Below, in pieces: positions 24,566-32,885 of a stretch of 64,000 nucleotides of DNA (position 1 is the first letter of the stretch; each line of letters starts with the position of its first letter). Location of the stretch: positions 1,364,001 through 1,428,000 of the forward strand of contig NZ_JACYGY010000001.1 in assembly GCF_015221875.1 (NCBI RefSeq), read 5' to 3'. This DNA comes from Dyadobacter subterraneus (GTDB lineage Bacteria; Bacteroidota; Bacteroidia; Cytophagales; Spirosomataceae). Position numbers and translations under genes: made by a program. The notes under the pieces are model-generated. The model had not been told where the DNA came from. It was given only the letters and a program-made list of their open reading frames with translations, and did no database searches.

Positions 24566-25738
24566 GTGAATATCAAAAAAGCAATCACACAAATTCACCT
24601 CTGGCTCGGACTTACGTCCGGGCTTGTTGTGTTTATACTCGGTTTGACTGGTGCAACATATGCATTTGTGGATGAACTCCGACCGGTTTTTTATGCTGAT
24701 CGTCTTTACATAACACCTGAGGAAAAGGCGGTGCTGCCACTAAGTACCTTGCTGTCGATAGCCGAAAAAGCCGTGGACAATAAATCTGTTACAAGGGTTG
24801 AAATTTCCAGCCAGCCGGACCGGACGTATATGTTCAGATCTCAAAAACTTGATCCGGAGGGTCTTACTTACTGGGATTATTACAAATATTATTACCGGGT
24901 TTATGTCAATTCGTATACCGGAAAAGTTGTTAAAGTCGAGAATACAAAATATGAGTTTTTTCAACTGGTACTGGGCCTCCACATGCGAATGTTATTTGGC
25001 GAAAAAGTCGGACATTTTGTGGTTGGTGGGGCAGTTTTAATGTTTGTGATACTGTTGTTTTCGGGTTTGGTGTTATGGTGGCCAAAGAAATGGACCAAGT
25101 CTGGACGGGAGAAAAGTTTCCATGTCAAATGGGACGCGAGTTCCAAACGCGTCAATTATGATCTTCACAATGTCCTGGGTTTTTACGCTTGTATTTTTTT
25201 GCTTGTAACATCATTATCCGGCCTGGTTTGGGTTTTTGAATGGATGGAAAATTCGGCCAGATTCATAGCCAATGGAGCTCAAAAGGTTGAAAAGACTAAA
25301 CCTATACTTTCTGATACTACATTTTCGGGAAGCGGTTCAGGTGTGGATAAAGCTTTCCTGACAGCCCGTAAACGAAATCCGGAGGCTTATTCTTATCTCA
25401 TCAATTTCCCTCCAAAAGCAAATGGCACAATTAATATTTCCGCTTATATGAAAAACTGGAACCGTTATGACCGTACGCAGGAGAACTATGACAGATATAC
25501 AGGAAAATTATTGCGGGGCGCCTCTTTTGCTGCCTTGAATGGAGGGGATCAGATTTACCAGCTCAATTATGACCTGCACACCGGTTCTGTAATGGCTCTT
25601 CCCGGAAAAATTCTGACATTCTTCGCCAGTTTAATAGCCGCGAGTTTGCCTGTCACTGGTTTTGTGATCTGGTGGGGAAGGGGAAAGAAGAAGGAAAAGA
25701 GGATTGTTAAGAAAAAAGTTTTCGAGCCAAGGGTTTGA
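24566..25738 (+). CDS. PepSY-associated inner-membrane protein (siderophore-iron reductase type)
   Basis: This 390-residue PepSY_TM protein starts at GTG 24566 with MNIKKAITQIHLWLGLTSGLVVFILGLTGATYAF. The HLWLGL pattern places a His in the first membrane helix. Further helices carry LHMRMLFGEKVGHFVVGGAVLMFVILLFSGLVLWW, DLHNVLGFYACIFLLVTSLSG and a C-terminal DLHTGS plus ITGFVIWWG-like segment. Conserved His residues probably bind haem or metal. Close linkage to the TonB receptor upstream suggests reduction of imported ferric siderophore in the periplasm (family knowledge plus context). Confidence 0.87.
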   Translation: MNIKKAITQIHLWLGLTSGLVVFILGLTGATYAFVDELRPVFYADRLYITPEEKAVLPLSTLLSIAEKAVDNKSVTRVEISSQPDRTYMFRSQKLDPEGLTYWDYYKYYYRVYVNSYTGKVVKVENTKYEFFQLVLGLHMRMLFGEKVGHFVVGGAVLMFVILLFSGLVLWWPKKWTKSGREKSFHVKWDASSKRVNYDLHNVLGFYACIFLLVTSLSGLVWVFEWMENSARFIANGAQKVEKTKPILSDTTFSGSGSGVDKAFLTARKRNPEAYSYLINFPPKANGTINISAYMKNWNRYDRTQENYDRYTGKLLRGASFAALNGGDQIYQLNYDLHTGSVMALPGKILTFFASLIAASLPVTGFVIWWGRGKKKEKRIVKKKVFEPRV

Positions 25739-25771
25739 TAACAATGTTTTTTGTCTGTTAATCTTATCAAA

Positions 25772-26935
25772 TCAATGATGACCAGATGTGGCTGCATCAA
25801 ACAAACGGCAGAAATTACCGCCGCCGAACTTGCCGATTTCGTCTTTTGTAAAGCCAGTTTTTAACATAGCATCTACAACGGTATAATAAAACCCGAATTT
25901 CTGGTCCTGCCAGGCAAGGTTAGTACGCTCACCAACTCTTTCTCCTTTTTGTCCGCCATCCGGACCATTTTGAGCGCCGGCTGGTCTGTAAGACGCAGTC
26001 AGTTTTGTGTCAGTACCAATGCAAACATGGTCTATACCAACGACATCGACCAAAGCCCGAACGTTTTGTGCATATTCCATCGGCGTCTCAGCCAGGTGTG
26101 TCCAAACGCCAATAACCCCACCTGCGTCGGCTACAATTTTTGCCTGCTCTTTGCTGATAAGTCTTGGACGCATCACGCGGGCCATATTCTGGTTCTGACC
26201 TAATTGCGTATCCAAACCAGTATGGGAAATGATCACCGGGTGAGCTGCCAGTTTCAGCGCCGCACTCACAGTTTCTCCATTGGCGTGAGCAAGATCTATA
26301 AGAATTCCCAGCCTGTTGCATTCTTTGATTACGTCTGCACCAAAAGCAGTCAACCCGCCCCGACGTGGCGTATTGGTATAAACATCTCCCAACGGAACCG
26401 ATGCGTCATTGTCATGAAGCAGCCCCAGGTGCCGCAAACCCCGGCTATAAGCTTTCTGAAGTCGCTCGATTTTCCCTTCAAGAAAGTGACCTCCCTCAAC
26501 CAATTGAATTACAGTGGGCTGGTGTTTCTTATGTGCAGTTTTCAATTCAGCCAGGTTCAACGAACGTTTCATGCCGTTATCAGCCAGCTGTTTATCCATG
26601 GAATCCATATTATTTATGAACCTTTCATAGGCATCTCCCGGATTTTTTAATTCCGGACGATCCACGGCGAAAGTCATGCAAATCGCCGACAAACCCGATT
26701 TTTTCAGGTCTCCGGCAAGATCAATTTTGGGACCCGGAACTTCTGATTTGACAGACGGTACTTCAATATGATTATGTGAGTCAATACCCATCGTTGCCGC
26801 TACTATTTCTGCAACCCGAGGATCTATCTCATCAATAGCCAGGGAATCCAAAGGATTCAGCACCAAGGCAGCACTTGCTCCCGCGACAGATGTTAGAAAT
26901 TCCCGCCGTGACCATTGCGTTTGAAATTTTATCAT
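25772..26935 (-). CDS. Exported membrane dipeptidase, peptidase family M19
   Basis: This 387-residue protein has a Tat signal (SRREFLTSVAGASAALVL). The mature enzyme shows the M19/renal dipeptidase TIM barrel: GIDSHNHIEVP with zinc ligands His54 and His56, then VQLVEGGHFLEG, GRRGLTAFG-type and IDLAHANGETVSAALKLAAHPVIISHTG segments, and GIGTDTKLTASY near the end. It hydrolyses dipeptides (often with L-D or D-residues) in the periplasm. It converges with the PepSY gene and is not clearly part of that operon. Confidence 0.9.
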   Translation of the reverse strand: MIKFQTQWSRREFLTSVAGASAALVLNPLDSLAIDEIDPRVAEIVAATMGIDSHNHIEVPSVKSEVPGPKIDLAGDLKKSGLSAICMTFAVDRPELKNPGDAYERFINNMDSMDKQLADNGMKRSLNLAELKTAHKKHQPTVIQLVEGGHFLEGKIERLQKAYSRGLRHLGLLHDNDASVPLGDVYTNTPRRGGLTAFGADVIKECNRLGILIDLAHANGETVSAALKLAAHPVIISHTGLDTQLGQNQNMARVMRPRLISKEQAKIVADAGGVIGVWTHLAETPMEYAQNVRALVDVVGIDHVCIGTDTKLTASYRPAGAQNGPDGGQKGERVGERTNLAWQDQKFGFYYTVVDAMLKTGFTKDEIGKFGGGNFCRLFDAATSGHH

Positions 26936-27108
26936 AATTTTAAATTAAAGAGCAGCCAGCAGAAATATTTTCCGGACTGGAACCGGATACTTTACCAAAC
27001 CTGTCTCAATATAGTTTGTAATAAACGGAGAGAATAGCAAAATCGGCGTTTAGCTACTTTTTGTCGATGAATAATAGTTTTTAAGCTTATGAAAAAGATT
27101 AATCGACT

Positions 27109-27447
27109 TCATAAACCAGGTCTCGGAATAAATAAGGCGAAAAGTATCATCCCGATCATGATAATTGCGGCCAATAACTTTCTTAATTTATGTGATTTGT
27201 TTTTGGTTAAATATTCGATAATCCATGCCATGATCGATGTAGCAATCCCAACCAAAAAATGATAGCTCAAAGGAAGCCGGTCATTGTTGAAATAGTATTC
27301 GGTAATCATCATGCCAATTTGGTATAATGCACCTGAATTTAACATGAAGAATATAAATGACCATTTTTGTTTCTTCGTTAACTCCTGCTTTTGATTATCA
27401 TTATTGCGTAACTGGTCAGGCATTTTTGGAGGGGAGATAGGTTTCAT
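27109..27447 (-). CDS. Small hypothetical membrane protein
   Basis: This 112-residue protein has a charged N-terminus (1-28, rich in Asn/Gln/Lys), then hydrophobic segments around 29-50 (WSFIFFMLNSGALYQIGMM), 60-78 (LSYHFLVGIATSIMAWII) and 88-108 (LRKLLAAIIMIGMILFALFI). It probably spans the inner membrane three times. No family was recognised. It stands alone, with gaps on both sides, so context gives no hint. Confidence 0.6.
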   Translation of the reverse strand: MKPISPPKMPDQLRNNDNQKQELTKKQKWSFIFFMLNSGALYQIGMMITEYYFNNDRLPLSYHFLVGIATSIMAWIIEYLTKNKSHKLRKLLAAIIMIGMILFALFIPRPGL

Positions 27448-27838
27448 ACTTGCTGAAAGTGGCTTTTAAATTCTAAATTTTTTGTAGCGCAATATCAATA
27501 AATTCAATCAGTGCTGACAGATGAGATAAGCTTTTAAAAAATTATTATTGACTTTTTATTCCAAAAGAGCTCGTGTGAATTCATTTTCTATAAAGTCTTG
27601 AAACATAACATTAGTATAAAAACCGCCGTTAATGATATTTTCAAACAAATAATTACCAATATAATAGTTGATACTTCAAAAAGGGAAATTTGTCGCAAAG
27701 ACGGGTTAAATAGGAATGATTTCTTATAGGAAATTTACAAATCAAATCCGCTGTGTTTGATTTGTAGAGCGATAATCAGGACAAATCTTGAACGGTTAAA
27801 AAGTTTTTATAATCCGTTTTACAATAAACAAAATCCAA
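27448..27838. other. Intergenic stretch without a recognisable gene
   Basis: This is an AT-rich spacer between two minus-strand genes. No coding frame, clear hairpin or repeat was found. Confidence 0.5.
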
Positions 27839-28063
27839 TCAGGCCGTTTTTAAAATCGTTTCACAAACAATTCCCTCGCGGCTCAAAACCGTAATCACAT
27901 CTTTATGTTCAAGATCTTCGGTTTTGACAGTAAGGATATGATCTGTTTGCATTAAATCCATGCTGAACTGGCAGTAACGGCCATGCAGACATTCCAGTGC
28001 ACAAACTGCCTTGTGAGCCCTTAACGGACAATCAATATTGGTACGAAAGCTGAGCGTTTTCAT
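27839..28063 (-). CDS. Small Cys-rich HMA-like protein
   Basis: This 74-residue protein has an outline matching heavy-metal-associated domains: an opening strand MKTLSFRTNIDC, a helix, a strand FSMDLMQTDHILTVKTED, a helix EHKDVITVLSREG and a last strand CETI. The usual CxxC metal loop is not present. Instead, cysteines lie at 12, 20, 24 and 30, with one more near the end. It may bind a metal in a different way or have lost binding. It is 6 bp downstream of the 28070 gene and thus in one operon with two Cys-containing proteins. Confidence 0.6.
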   Translation of the reverse strand: MKTLSFRTNIDCPLRAHKAVCALECLHGRYCQFSMDLMQTDHILTVKTEDLEHKDVITVLSREGIVCETILKTA

Positions 28064-28069
28064 GATTTT

Positions 28070-28405
28070 TTAATTATCGGGAAGGTTTGAAAACAATTTT
28101 TCCAGCATAATTCTGGCGTGCGCAAGATCGAGTAATTCACCAAGCTCATGAAGTTCATGGAGTGACATTGCCATACAGCTGCATTCGCTGAGCTGCCAAA
28201 ATGGAATGCTTCGGGTTTGCGGATCTGCACCCAAATTGGAATGATAGGCATGGCAGTCGTGGACATCTTTTACCATGCGGTAAAACTCCGGCAAAGTCCG
28301 GCTGAAAGTTATTATCTTAAATCCAATGGTAATATTACCGCAGTCGATACATTGCAGCACATAGCCCAGATTCTTGTCCAGATGAAGTGTTTTAAAATCA
28401 CACAT
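28070..28405 (-). CDS. Small protein with CxxC knuckle, DUF6686-like
   Basis: This 111-residue protein has near its start LDKNLGYVLQCIDCGNITIGFKIITFSRTLPEFY, with a CxxC pair that looks like half a zinc ribbon. It carries more Cys and His later (VHDCHAYH, SECSCMAM). I recall this layout from DUF6686 of Bacteroidota, whose role is not known. It is a diverged paralogue of the next gene (28422): both share a Gly-Tyr-Val before CxxC and a phenylalanine-rich strand after it. It is the middle gene of a three-gene minus-strand operon. Confidence 0.65.
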   Translation of the reverse strand: MCDFKTLHLDKNLGYVLQCIDCGNITIGFKIITFSRTLPEFYRMVKDVHDCHAYHSNLGADPQTRSIPFWQLSECSCMAMSLHELHELGELLDLAHARIMLEKLFSNLPDN

Positions 28406-28421
28406 AGGAGATAGCTATTTT

Positions 28422-28799
28422 TTAATTATCATCCTCGCTCCGACAGTCCGTCTGCATGAGAATTTGGTTGGTTTCTACTATCAGACTGGCTTCGATCATC
28501 ATATCTAGTAATTGCTGGATTTCCGCTTCCGAGAAAACCAGATAGTAATTTTTCATGGGAGTCTGGGCGATGACTTCTTTGCCATGTGTTGTAAAAAATG
28601 GATTTAAACCAATTCGCTCCGTTAAAAGTTTTTTGAATCCGGCAAATTCAATATTTGAAAAAATAAAAAGTGAGTTATTGAAACTTACATTGTAGCGGGC
28701 ACAGCAGTCGCAGTATCCGACATATCCGTTAGGCCGTTCCGAAAGTGTTTTGGTGTGATGACTCATCTTTGGTGTTACATAAATTGTTTGTCGATCCAC
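28422..28799 (-). CDS. Small protein with CxxC knuckle, paralogue of the downstream gene
   Basis: This protein has 125 residues, or 114 if ATG 28766 (MSHHTKTLSERPNG) is the start; the longer form adds MDRQTIYVTPK. It contains NGYVGYCDCCARYNVSFNNSLFIFSNIEF, aligned by eye with the CIDCGNITIGFKIITFS part of the protein at 28070. A C-terminal helical pair (SEAEIQQLLDMMIEASLIVE) follows. It is likely a metal-binding small protein, perhaps DUF6686-like. It is the first gene of the operon with 28070 and the HMA-like 27839. Confidence 0.62.
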   Translation of the reverse strand: MDRQTIYVTPKMSHHTKTLSERPNGYVGYCDCCARYNVSFNNSLFIFSNIEFAGFKKLLTERIGLNPFFTTHGKEVIAQTPMKNYYLVFSEAEIQQLLDMMIEASLIVETNQILMQTDCRSEDDN

Positions 28800-29184
28800 A
28801 AATTTAATTTTTATTTAGACTTATTATTAATAATTATAAAAAATAATGAACCAAAAAGAATTTTAGTGAGTATTGTGATCGTTATTTTTCAATAACCAGA
28901 GTTGTTTCGGATGATAATTATTAATTCAAATATTTGATTTTCAGAATTCTAACTATTAAGGCACGGCAATGCGTCCAGCTTGTGTAAATTTGCCTGTCTC
29001 AAAGATTTGACCTGATGGGAAATCTGTTTTATTATAGTTAAATTGAAATAGGCATATGATACCGGATCATTTTCCTAACCAATCTTTATTTTGACTACAA
29101 CAATGATGGATTTGACTACATGCATAAATTCGTGGTTATGGAACTTTGCATCAACAAAAAAATAGAAACCAAAATAGAAATTGT
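28800..29184. other. Intergenic region with a 21-bp direct repeat operator candidate
   Basis: TTTGACTACA occurs at 29090-29099 and again at 29111-29120, exactly 21 bp (two helical turns) apart, about 65 bp before the SDR start. Such spacing suits an AraC-type dimer, and an AraC gene follows in the same operon. A TAAATTTG -7-like box at 28985 has no gene directly behind it. Confidence 0.45.
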
Positions 29185-30084
29185 ATGCGTGTTTTTGTTA
29201 CGGGAGCAACAGGTTTTGTAGGCTCCGCAGTCGTTCAGGAATTAATTAATGCGGGTCATCAGGTATTAGGTCTGGCTCGTTCAGAAGAAAATGCGAAATC
29301 GCTTATTGCTGCCGGTGCTAAGGCTCACCGTGGAGACCTTGAAGATCTTGATAGCTTGCGAAGTGGTGTTGCGGCTTCGGATGGTGTGATTCATACGGGT
29401 TTTGTACATGATTTTAGCAGATTTAAGGAATGTTGTGAAATCGACAGACTGGCGATAAATGCCATGGGTGAAGCGTTGGCGGGTTCTGACCGTCCTTTAA
29501 TCATCACTTCCGGTATTGGAATTTTAAGGATACCCGACCGCCTGGCAACAGAAGAAGATATTCCGGCTGCATCGAGTCCAAATCCACGAATTGCATCGGA
29601 ACTTGCTGCAAATGCATTGGCTGAAAAAGGTGTACGTGTGGCAATATTGCGTTTGCCACCAACGGTTCATGGTGCTGGCGATCATGGTTTTGTGCCGATA
29701 TTGATTGGCATTGCGCGTGAAAAAGGGATTTCTGTTTACAAAGAAGAAGGAGCAAATAGCTGGCCGGCTGTACATCGCAAAGATGCGGCAAAATTGTACC
29801 GACTGGCACTTGAAAAAGCTCCCGCAGGAATTGTGCGTTATCATGCAGTGGCAGAAGAAGGCATTGCTTTCCGGGAAATAGCAGAAGAAATCGGTAAAGG
29901 ACTGAATGTTCCGGCGGTGAGCAAATCGGTGGAAGAAGCAAACGAGCATTTTAGCTGGTTCGCACATTTTGCGGGAATGGATTGTGCCGCGAGCAGTCAG
30001 CAAACTAAGGCAATTTTGGGTTGGAGCCCCGAACAACCTGGTTTGATCGAAGATCTGGATAAGGGCGGTTATTTCAAAATTTAA
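29185..30084 (+). CDS. NAD(P)-dependent epimerase/dehydratase-like (extended SDR)
   Basis: This 299-residue protein starts MRVFVTGATGFVGSAVVQEL with the extended-SDR Rossmann loop TGATGFVG at 6-13. The substrate region is shorter than in sugar epimerases, and no clear YxxxK pair is seen at the usual place. This fits atypical SDRs of the NmrA/YwnB or nucleoside-diphosphate-sugar-epimerase-like group, which often act as redox sensors or reductases. ATG 29185 is preferred to the upstream open part, because the Rossmann strand should begin within a few residues. AraC follows after 6 bp. Confidence 0.85.
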   Translation: MRVFVTGATGFVGSAVVQELINAGHQVLGLARSEENAKSLIAAGAKAHRGDLEDLDSLRSGVAASDGVIHTGFVHDFSRFKECCEIDRLAINAMGEALAGSDRPLIITSGIGILRIPDRLATEEDIPAASSPNPRIASELAANALAEKGVRVAILRLPPTVHGAGDHGFVPILIGIAREKGISVYKEEGANSWPAVHRKDAAKLYRLALEKAPAGIVRYHAVAEEGIAFREIAEEIGKGLNVPAVSKSVEEANEHFSWFAHFAGMDCAASSQQTKAILGWSPEQPGLIEDLDKGGYFKI

Positions 30085-30090
30085 ATCAAT

Positions 30091-31008
30091 ATGTCAAACA
30101 TACAACCTCATCGCTTTAAAACGATTGCTGAATTTCACAAGTTCAGAGGATTGCCAAAACCGGAACATCCTTTAATCAGCGTTATTAATGTTGAATTGAT
30201 GAATGACCTCCAAGTGGAGGAACTTCATGTGATCAAGGATTTTTATTCAATTGCCATGAAGCGGAATATTAATTTCAAGGTGAAATACGGTCAAAATTCG
30301 TATGATTTTGATGAGGGAGTAATGTTTTTTATGTCGGCGGGACAGCTGGTTAAACTTGCGTTTGAAAAAGATGAACCCGTTAAACAATCAGGATGGATGT
30401 TGCTGATCCATCCTGATTTTCTTTGGAATACGTCCCTGGCGAAAACCATCAAACAGTATGAATATTTTAGTTATGCGGTAAATGAAGCGCTGTTTCTTTC
30501 AGAAAAAGAAGAAACTATGGTTACCGGAATTGTGCAATATATGGAGCAGGAGTATCATGCCAATATTGACCAATTCAGCCAGACTGTCATTCTTGCCCAG
30601 CTTGAATTGTTACTGACTTATGCGGACAGATTTTATCAGCGCCAGTTCATTACCAGAAAAATTGCAAATCACCAGATTCTGGCTCGTCTCGAAGATATTC
30701 TGGATAATTATTTTAAAAGTGACAATTTGGTTAAAAACGGATTGCCCACGGTAAGTTTCATTGCTGATGCCTTAAATGTATCGCCAAATTATCTGGGAAG
30801 TATGCTGAAAGTACTGACAGGACAAAATGCCCAGCAACATCTGCACAGTAAGCTGATTGAACTGGCGAAGGAAAAATTGTCTACCACAGATTTGTCGGTG
30901 AGCGAAATTGCCTATGCATTGGGTTTTGAACATTCGCAGTCATTCAGCAAATTGTTCAAAAACAAAACTGATCTTTCGCCTTTGGAATTCAGGCAATCAT
31001 TTAATTGA
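30091..31008 (+). CDS. AraC-family transcriptional regulator
   Basis: This 305-residue protein has an N-terminal sensing region (about 1-190) with FDEGVMFFMSAGQLVKLAF and HPDFLWNTSLAKTIKQYEYFSYAVNEALFLSEKE, a pattern common to AraC proteins paired with SDRs in Bacteroidota. The C-terminal HTH pair is around SFIADALNVSPNYLGSMLKVLTGQNAQQ and DLSVSEIAYALGFEHSQSFSKLFKNKTD. It is probably co-transcribed with the SDR before it and may bind the 21-bp direct repeat at 29090. Confidence 0.88.
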   Translation: MSNIQPHRFKTIAEFHKFRGLPKPEHPLISVINVELMNDLQVEELHVIKDFYSIAMKRNINFKVKYGQNSYDFDEGVMFFMSAGQLVKLAFEKDEPVKQSGWMLLIHPDFLWNTSLAKTIKQYEYFSYAVNEALFLSEKEETMVTGIVQYMEQEYHANIDQFSQTVILAQLELLLTYADRFYQRQFITRKIANHQILARLEDILDNYFKSDNLVKNGLPTVSFIADALNVSPNYLGSMLKVLTGQNAQQHLHSKLIELAKEKLSTTDLSVSEIAYALGFEHSQSFSKLFKNKTDLSPLEFRQSFN

Positions 31009-31170
31009 TTTAGATTCGTCATCATCACAATTCGTGTTATTTTCATCGTTATTTTTAAAAAGTATATTTTGCAGATAAGGAATTTTGGGCAGGATTTTTA
31101 TTAAAATAATCTTCCGAATAAAACCTTACTTGAAAATTGCAAACATATACCTAGTTTTACAAAGTCGCCA

Positions 31171-31191
31171 ATAGTAAACTAAATTTACTAT
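31171..31191. promoter_or_regulatory. MarR operator 1 (before the MarR gene)
   Basis: ATAGTAAA-CTAAA-TTTACTAT is a perfect palindrome with 8-bp arms and a 5-base centre, 36 bp before the MarR ATG. The same GTAAA-N5-TTTAC core recurs twice before the efflux genes. Confidence 0.75.
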
Positions 31192-31226
31192 CTATGCGTT
31201 TTGTAATTGTAGATGAAATATAACAG

Positions 31227-31676
31227 ATGGAAAATCAGATCAATACCCGGTTGCTTTTTAAGGTCATATACATTCTGAAAAGGTTAACGGACGAGTGGGG
31301 TGAGAATAGATTTACCCAGCTTTTGCCGGGCTTTAAAATCGGATATGTACCTGTTTTTATGTGTATTGGAACAGATGGAATATCAAATAACGAAGTAGCA
31401 AAGGAATTGCAAATTACCAAAATGGCTGCAAGTAAAATTGTTAAAGAACTATTTGCGCTTGAATTAATAACCAGCGAGAAAGATCCTTTGGACGCACGAT
31501 CGGAAAGAATATTTCTTACGCCCAAAGGAGAAGAAATTAGTGAGAAGGTTAAAGAAACGGCAGGTGAGATTGTAGGGGAGTACCGCAAGATTGCCGGAGA
31601 TGAAAATTACGATTCTGCAATTGATGTGCTTTTGTCAATTATCCGTTATCATGAGGATATCAAAATAAAAAATTAA
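31227..31676 (+). CDS. MarR-family transcriptional regulator
   Basis: This 149-residue protein has the MarR winged-helix plan: a dimerisation helix at the N-terminus, the HTH ISNNEVAKELQITKMAASKIVKEL (about 52-75), a wing DPLDARSERIFLTPKG (about 86-102) and a C-terminal dimer helix. It precedes the three-gene efflux operon, and its own promoter and the efflux promoter both carry the same GTAAA-N5-TTTAC palindrome. It is thus a probable repressor of both, released by a small toxic or phenolic ligand (family knowledge). Confidence 0.9.
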   Translation: MENQINTRLLFKVIYILKRLTDEWGENRFTQLLPGFKIGYVPVFMCIGTDGISNNEVAKELQITKMAASKIVKELFALELITSEKDPLDARSERIFLTPKGEEISEKVKETAGEIVGEYRKIAGDENYDSAIDVLLSIIRYHEDIKIKN

Positions 31677-31726
31677 GACAAAAACTTTTCATATTATACC
31701 TCAAATGCACTTCAAAAAATAATTTA

Positions 31727-31801
31727 AAATTTAGTAAACTTATTTTACTAAATTTCTTGGAAAGGTAAACTCGGTATACTACATTTGTAAACTAAGTTTA
31801 C
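31727..31801. promoter_or_regulatory. MarR operators 2 and 3 (before the efflux operon)
   Basis: Operator 2 is AAATTTAGTAAA-CTTAT-TTTACTAAATTT (31727-31755), with perfect 12-bp arms. Operator 3 is GTAAA-CTAAG-TTTAC (31787-31801), ending 12 bp before the ATG at 31814. Both share the core of operator 1 at 31171. Confidence 0.78.
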
Positions 31802-31813
31802 TTATTCAATTTC

Positions 31814-32863
31814 ATGGAAACAGAAGAAAAAACACAGAGTCTGGCGGGTAAGGCTTCCAAAACCCTGATCATCGCAGCGATAGCGATTGGTGCCATCTAT
31901 TTTACATACAATAAAGTAGACCATGCCTTACATTTTGAAAGTACAGATAATGCACAAATTGAAACAAATTCAGTTCCCGTCATAAGCCGTATATCAGGAT
32001 ACGTTAGGGATTTTTCATTGCTTGATTATCAAAATGTAAAAAAAGGAGATACGCTTGCCATCATTGACGACCGTGATTTTGTGCTGGCAGTGCAGCAGGC
32101 AAATGCGGATCTACTTTCGGCAAAGGCGGATTTGGCCGCGGCTGAATCTCAGCTTCCAACGATCGGTTCAAACAGAATAGTGGCCGCCGCTGGTGTAAGT
32201 GTGGAAGAAGTGGGCCTGGACAAAGCCAAAAGAGATTTGGCCAGGGATGAGGCTCTTTACAAAGACGGATCAATCACATTAAGACAACTCGAAAATAGTC
32301 AGTCGGCTTACAAAACTTCGGTGTCTTTACTGGCTTCCAGTAAAACCAGAGTGCAGCAGGCGGGTGTTCAAACAGGAACGGCACATGCACAAATTCAGCG
32401 CGCACAAGCTAGTATTGCAGCAAAAGAAACAGCATTAGAAAGGGCAAAACTGGATTTGAGTTATACCAGAATCATCGCACCATCCACTGGAAAGCTGGGA
32501 AAAACCAACCTGAAACCCGGACAATTTGTACAAGGCGGCCAGCAGCTTTTCAGTCTGGTGAGCAGCGATAAATACTGGATTGTTGCCAACTTTAAAGAAA
32601 CGCAGCTTGAACACATGAAAGTAGGGCAGGCCGTGAGAATTGAAGTGGACGGCTATCCAAACCAGGAGATTTCGGGAAAAATTTCCGGTTTCAGTGATGC
32701 AACAGGAGCTAAATTTTCCCTTCTTCCACCTGATAATTCAACAGGTAATTTTGTAAAAGTAACGCAGCGTGTGCCAGTTACCATTGAGATTGATCATCCG
32801 GAAGCACTGACTGGGCTGTTAAAGGCAGGATTGAGCGTGGAAGTGGATGTAAAAGTTAAATAG
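31814..32863 (+). CDS. HlyD/EmrA-family membrane fusion protein
   Basis: This 349-residue protein has one N-terminal membrane helix (about 17-36), a split biotinyl-lipoyl domain (SVPVISRISGYVRDFSLLDYQNVKKGDTLAIID and later YTRIIAPSTGKLGKTNLKPGQFVQGGQQLFSLV), a long helical hairpin (about 95-215), and a beta-barrel end. It links the inner-membrane pump (32886) to the TolC-like channel (34487). Order and spacing (22 and 20 bp) show a single operon under MarR control. Confidence 0.92.
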   Translation: METEEKTQSLAGKASKTLIIAAIAIGAIYFTYNKVDHALHFESTDNAQIETNSVPVISRISGYVRDFSLLDYQNVKKGDTLAIIDDRDFVLAVQQANADLLSAKADLAAAESQLPTIGSNRIVAAAGVSVEEVGLDKAKRDLARDEALYKDGSITLRQLENSQSAYKTSVSLLASSKTRVQQAGVQTGTAHAQIQRAQASIAAKETALERAKLDLSYTRIIAPSTGKLGKTNLKPGQFVQGGQQLFSLVSSDKYWIVANFKETQLEHMKVGQAVRIEVDGYPNQEISGKISGFSDATGAKFSLLPPDNSTGNFVKVTQRVPVTIEIDHPEALTGLLKAGLSVEVDVKVK

Positions 32864-32885
32864 CTGCTGAGCAAAGCCTCGAATT

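Noticed and set aside
26204..26650. A 148-codon plus-strand open frame within the dipeptidase
   Set aside because: The minus-strand M19 dipeptidase covers it with zinc ligands and a Tat signal.
29504..30036. Two long antisense open frames (145 and 170 codons) inside the SDR gene at 29185
   Set aside because: Their His/Cys/Phe/Leu-rich composition is typical of the complement of a real gene; the sense frame is a clear SDR.
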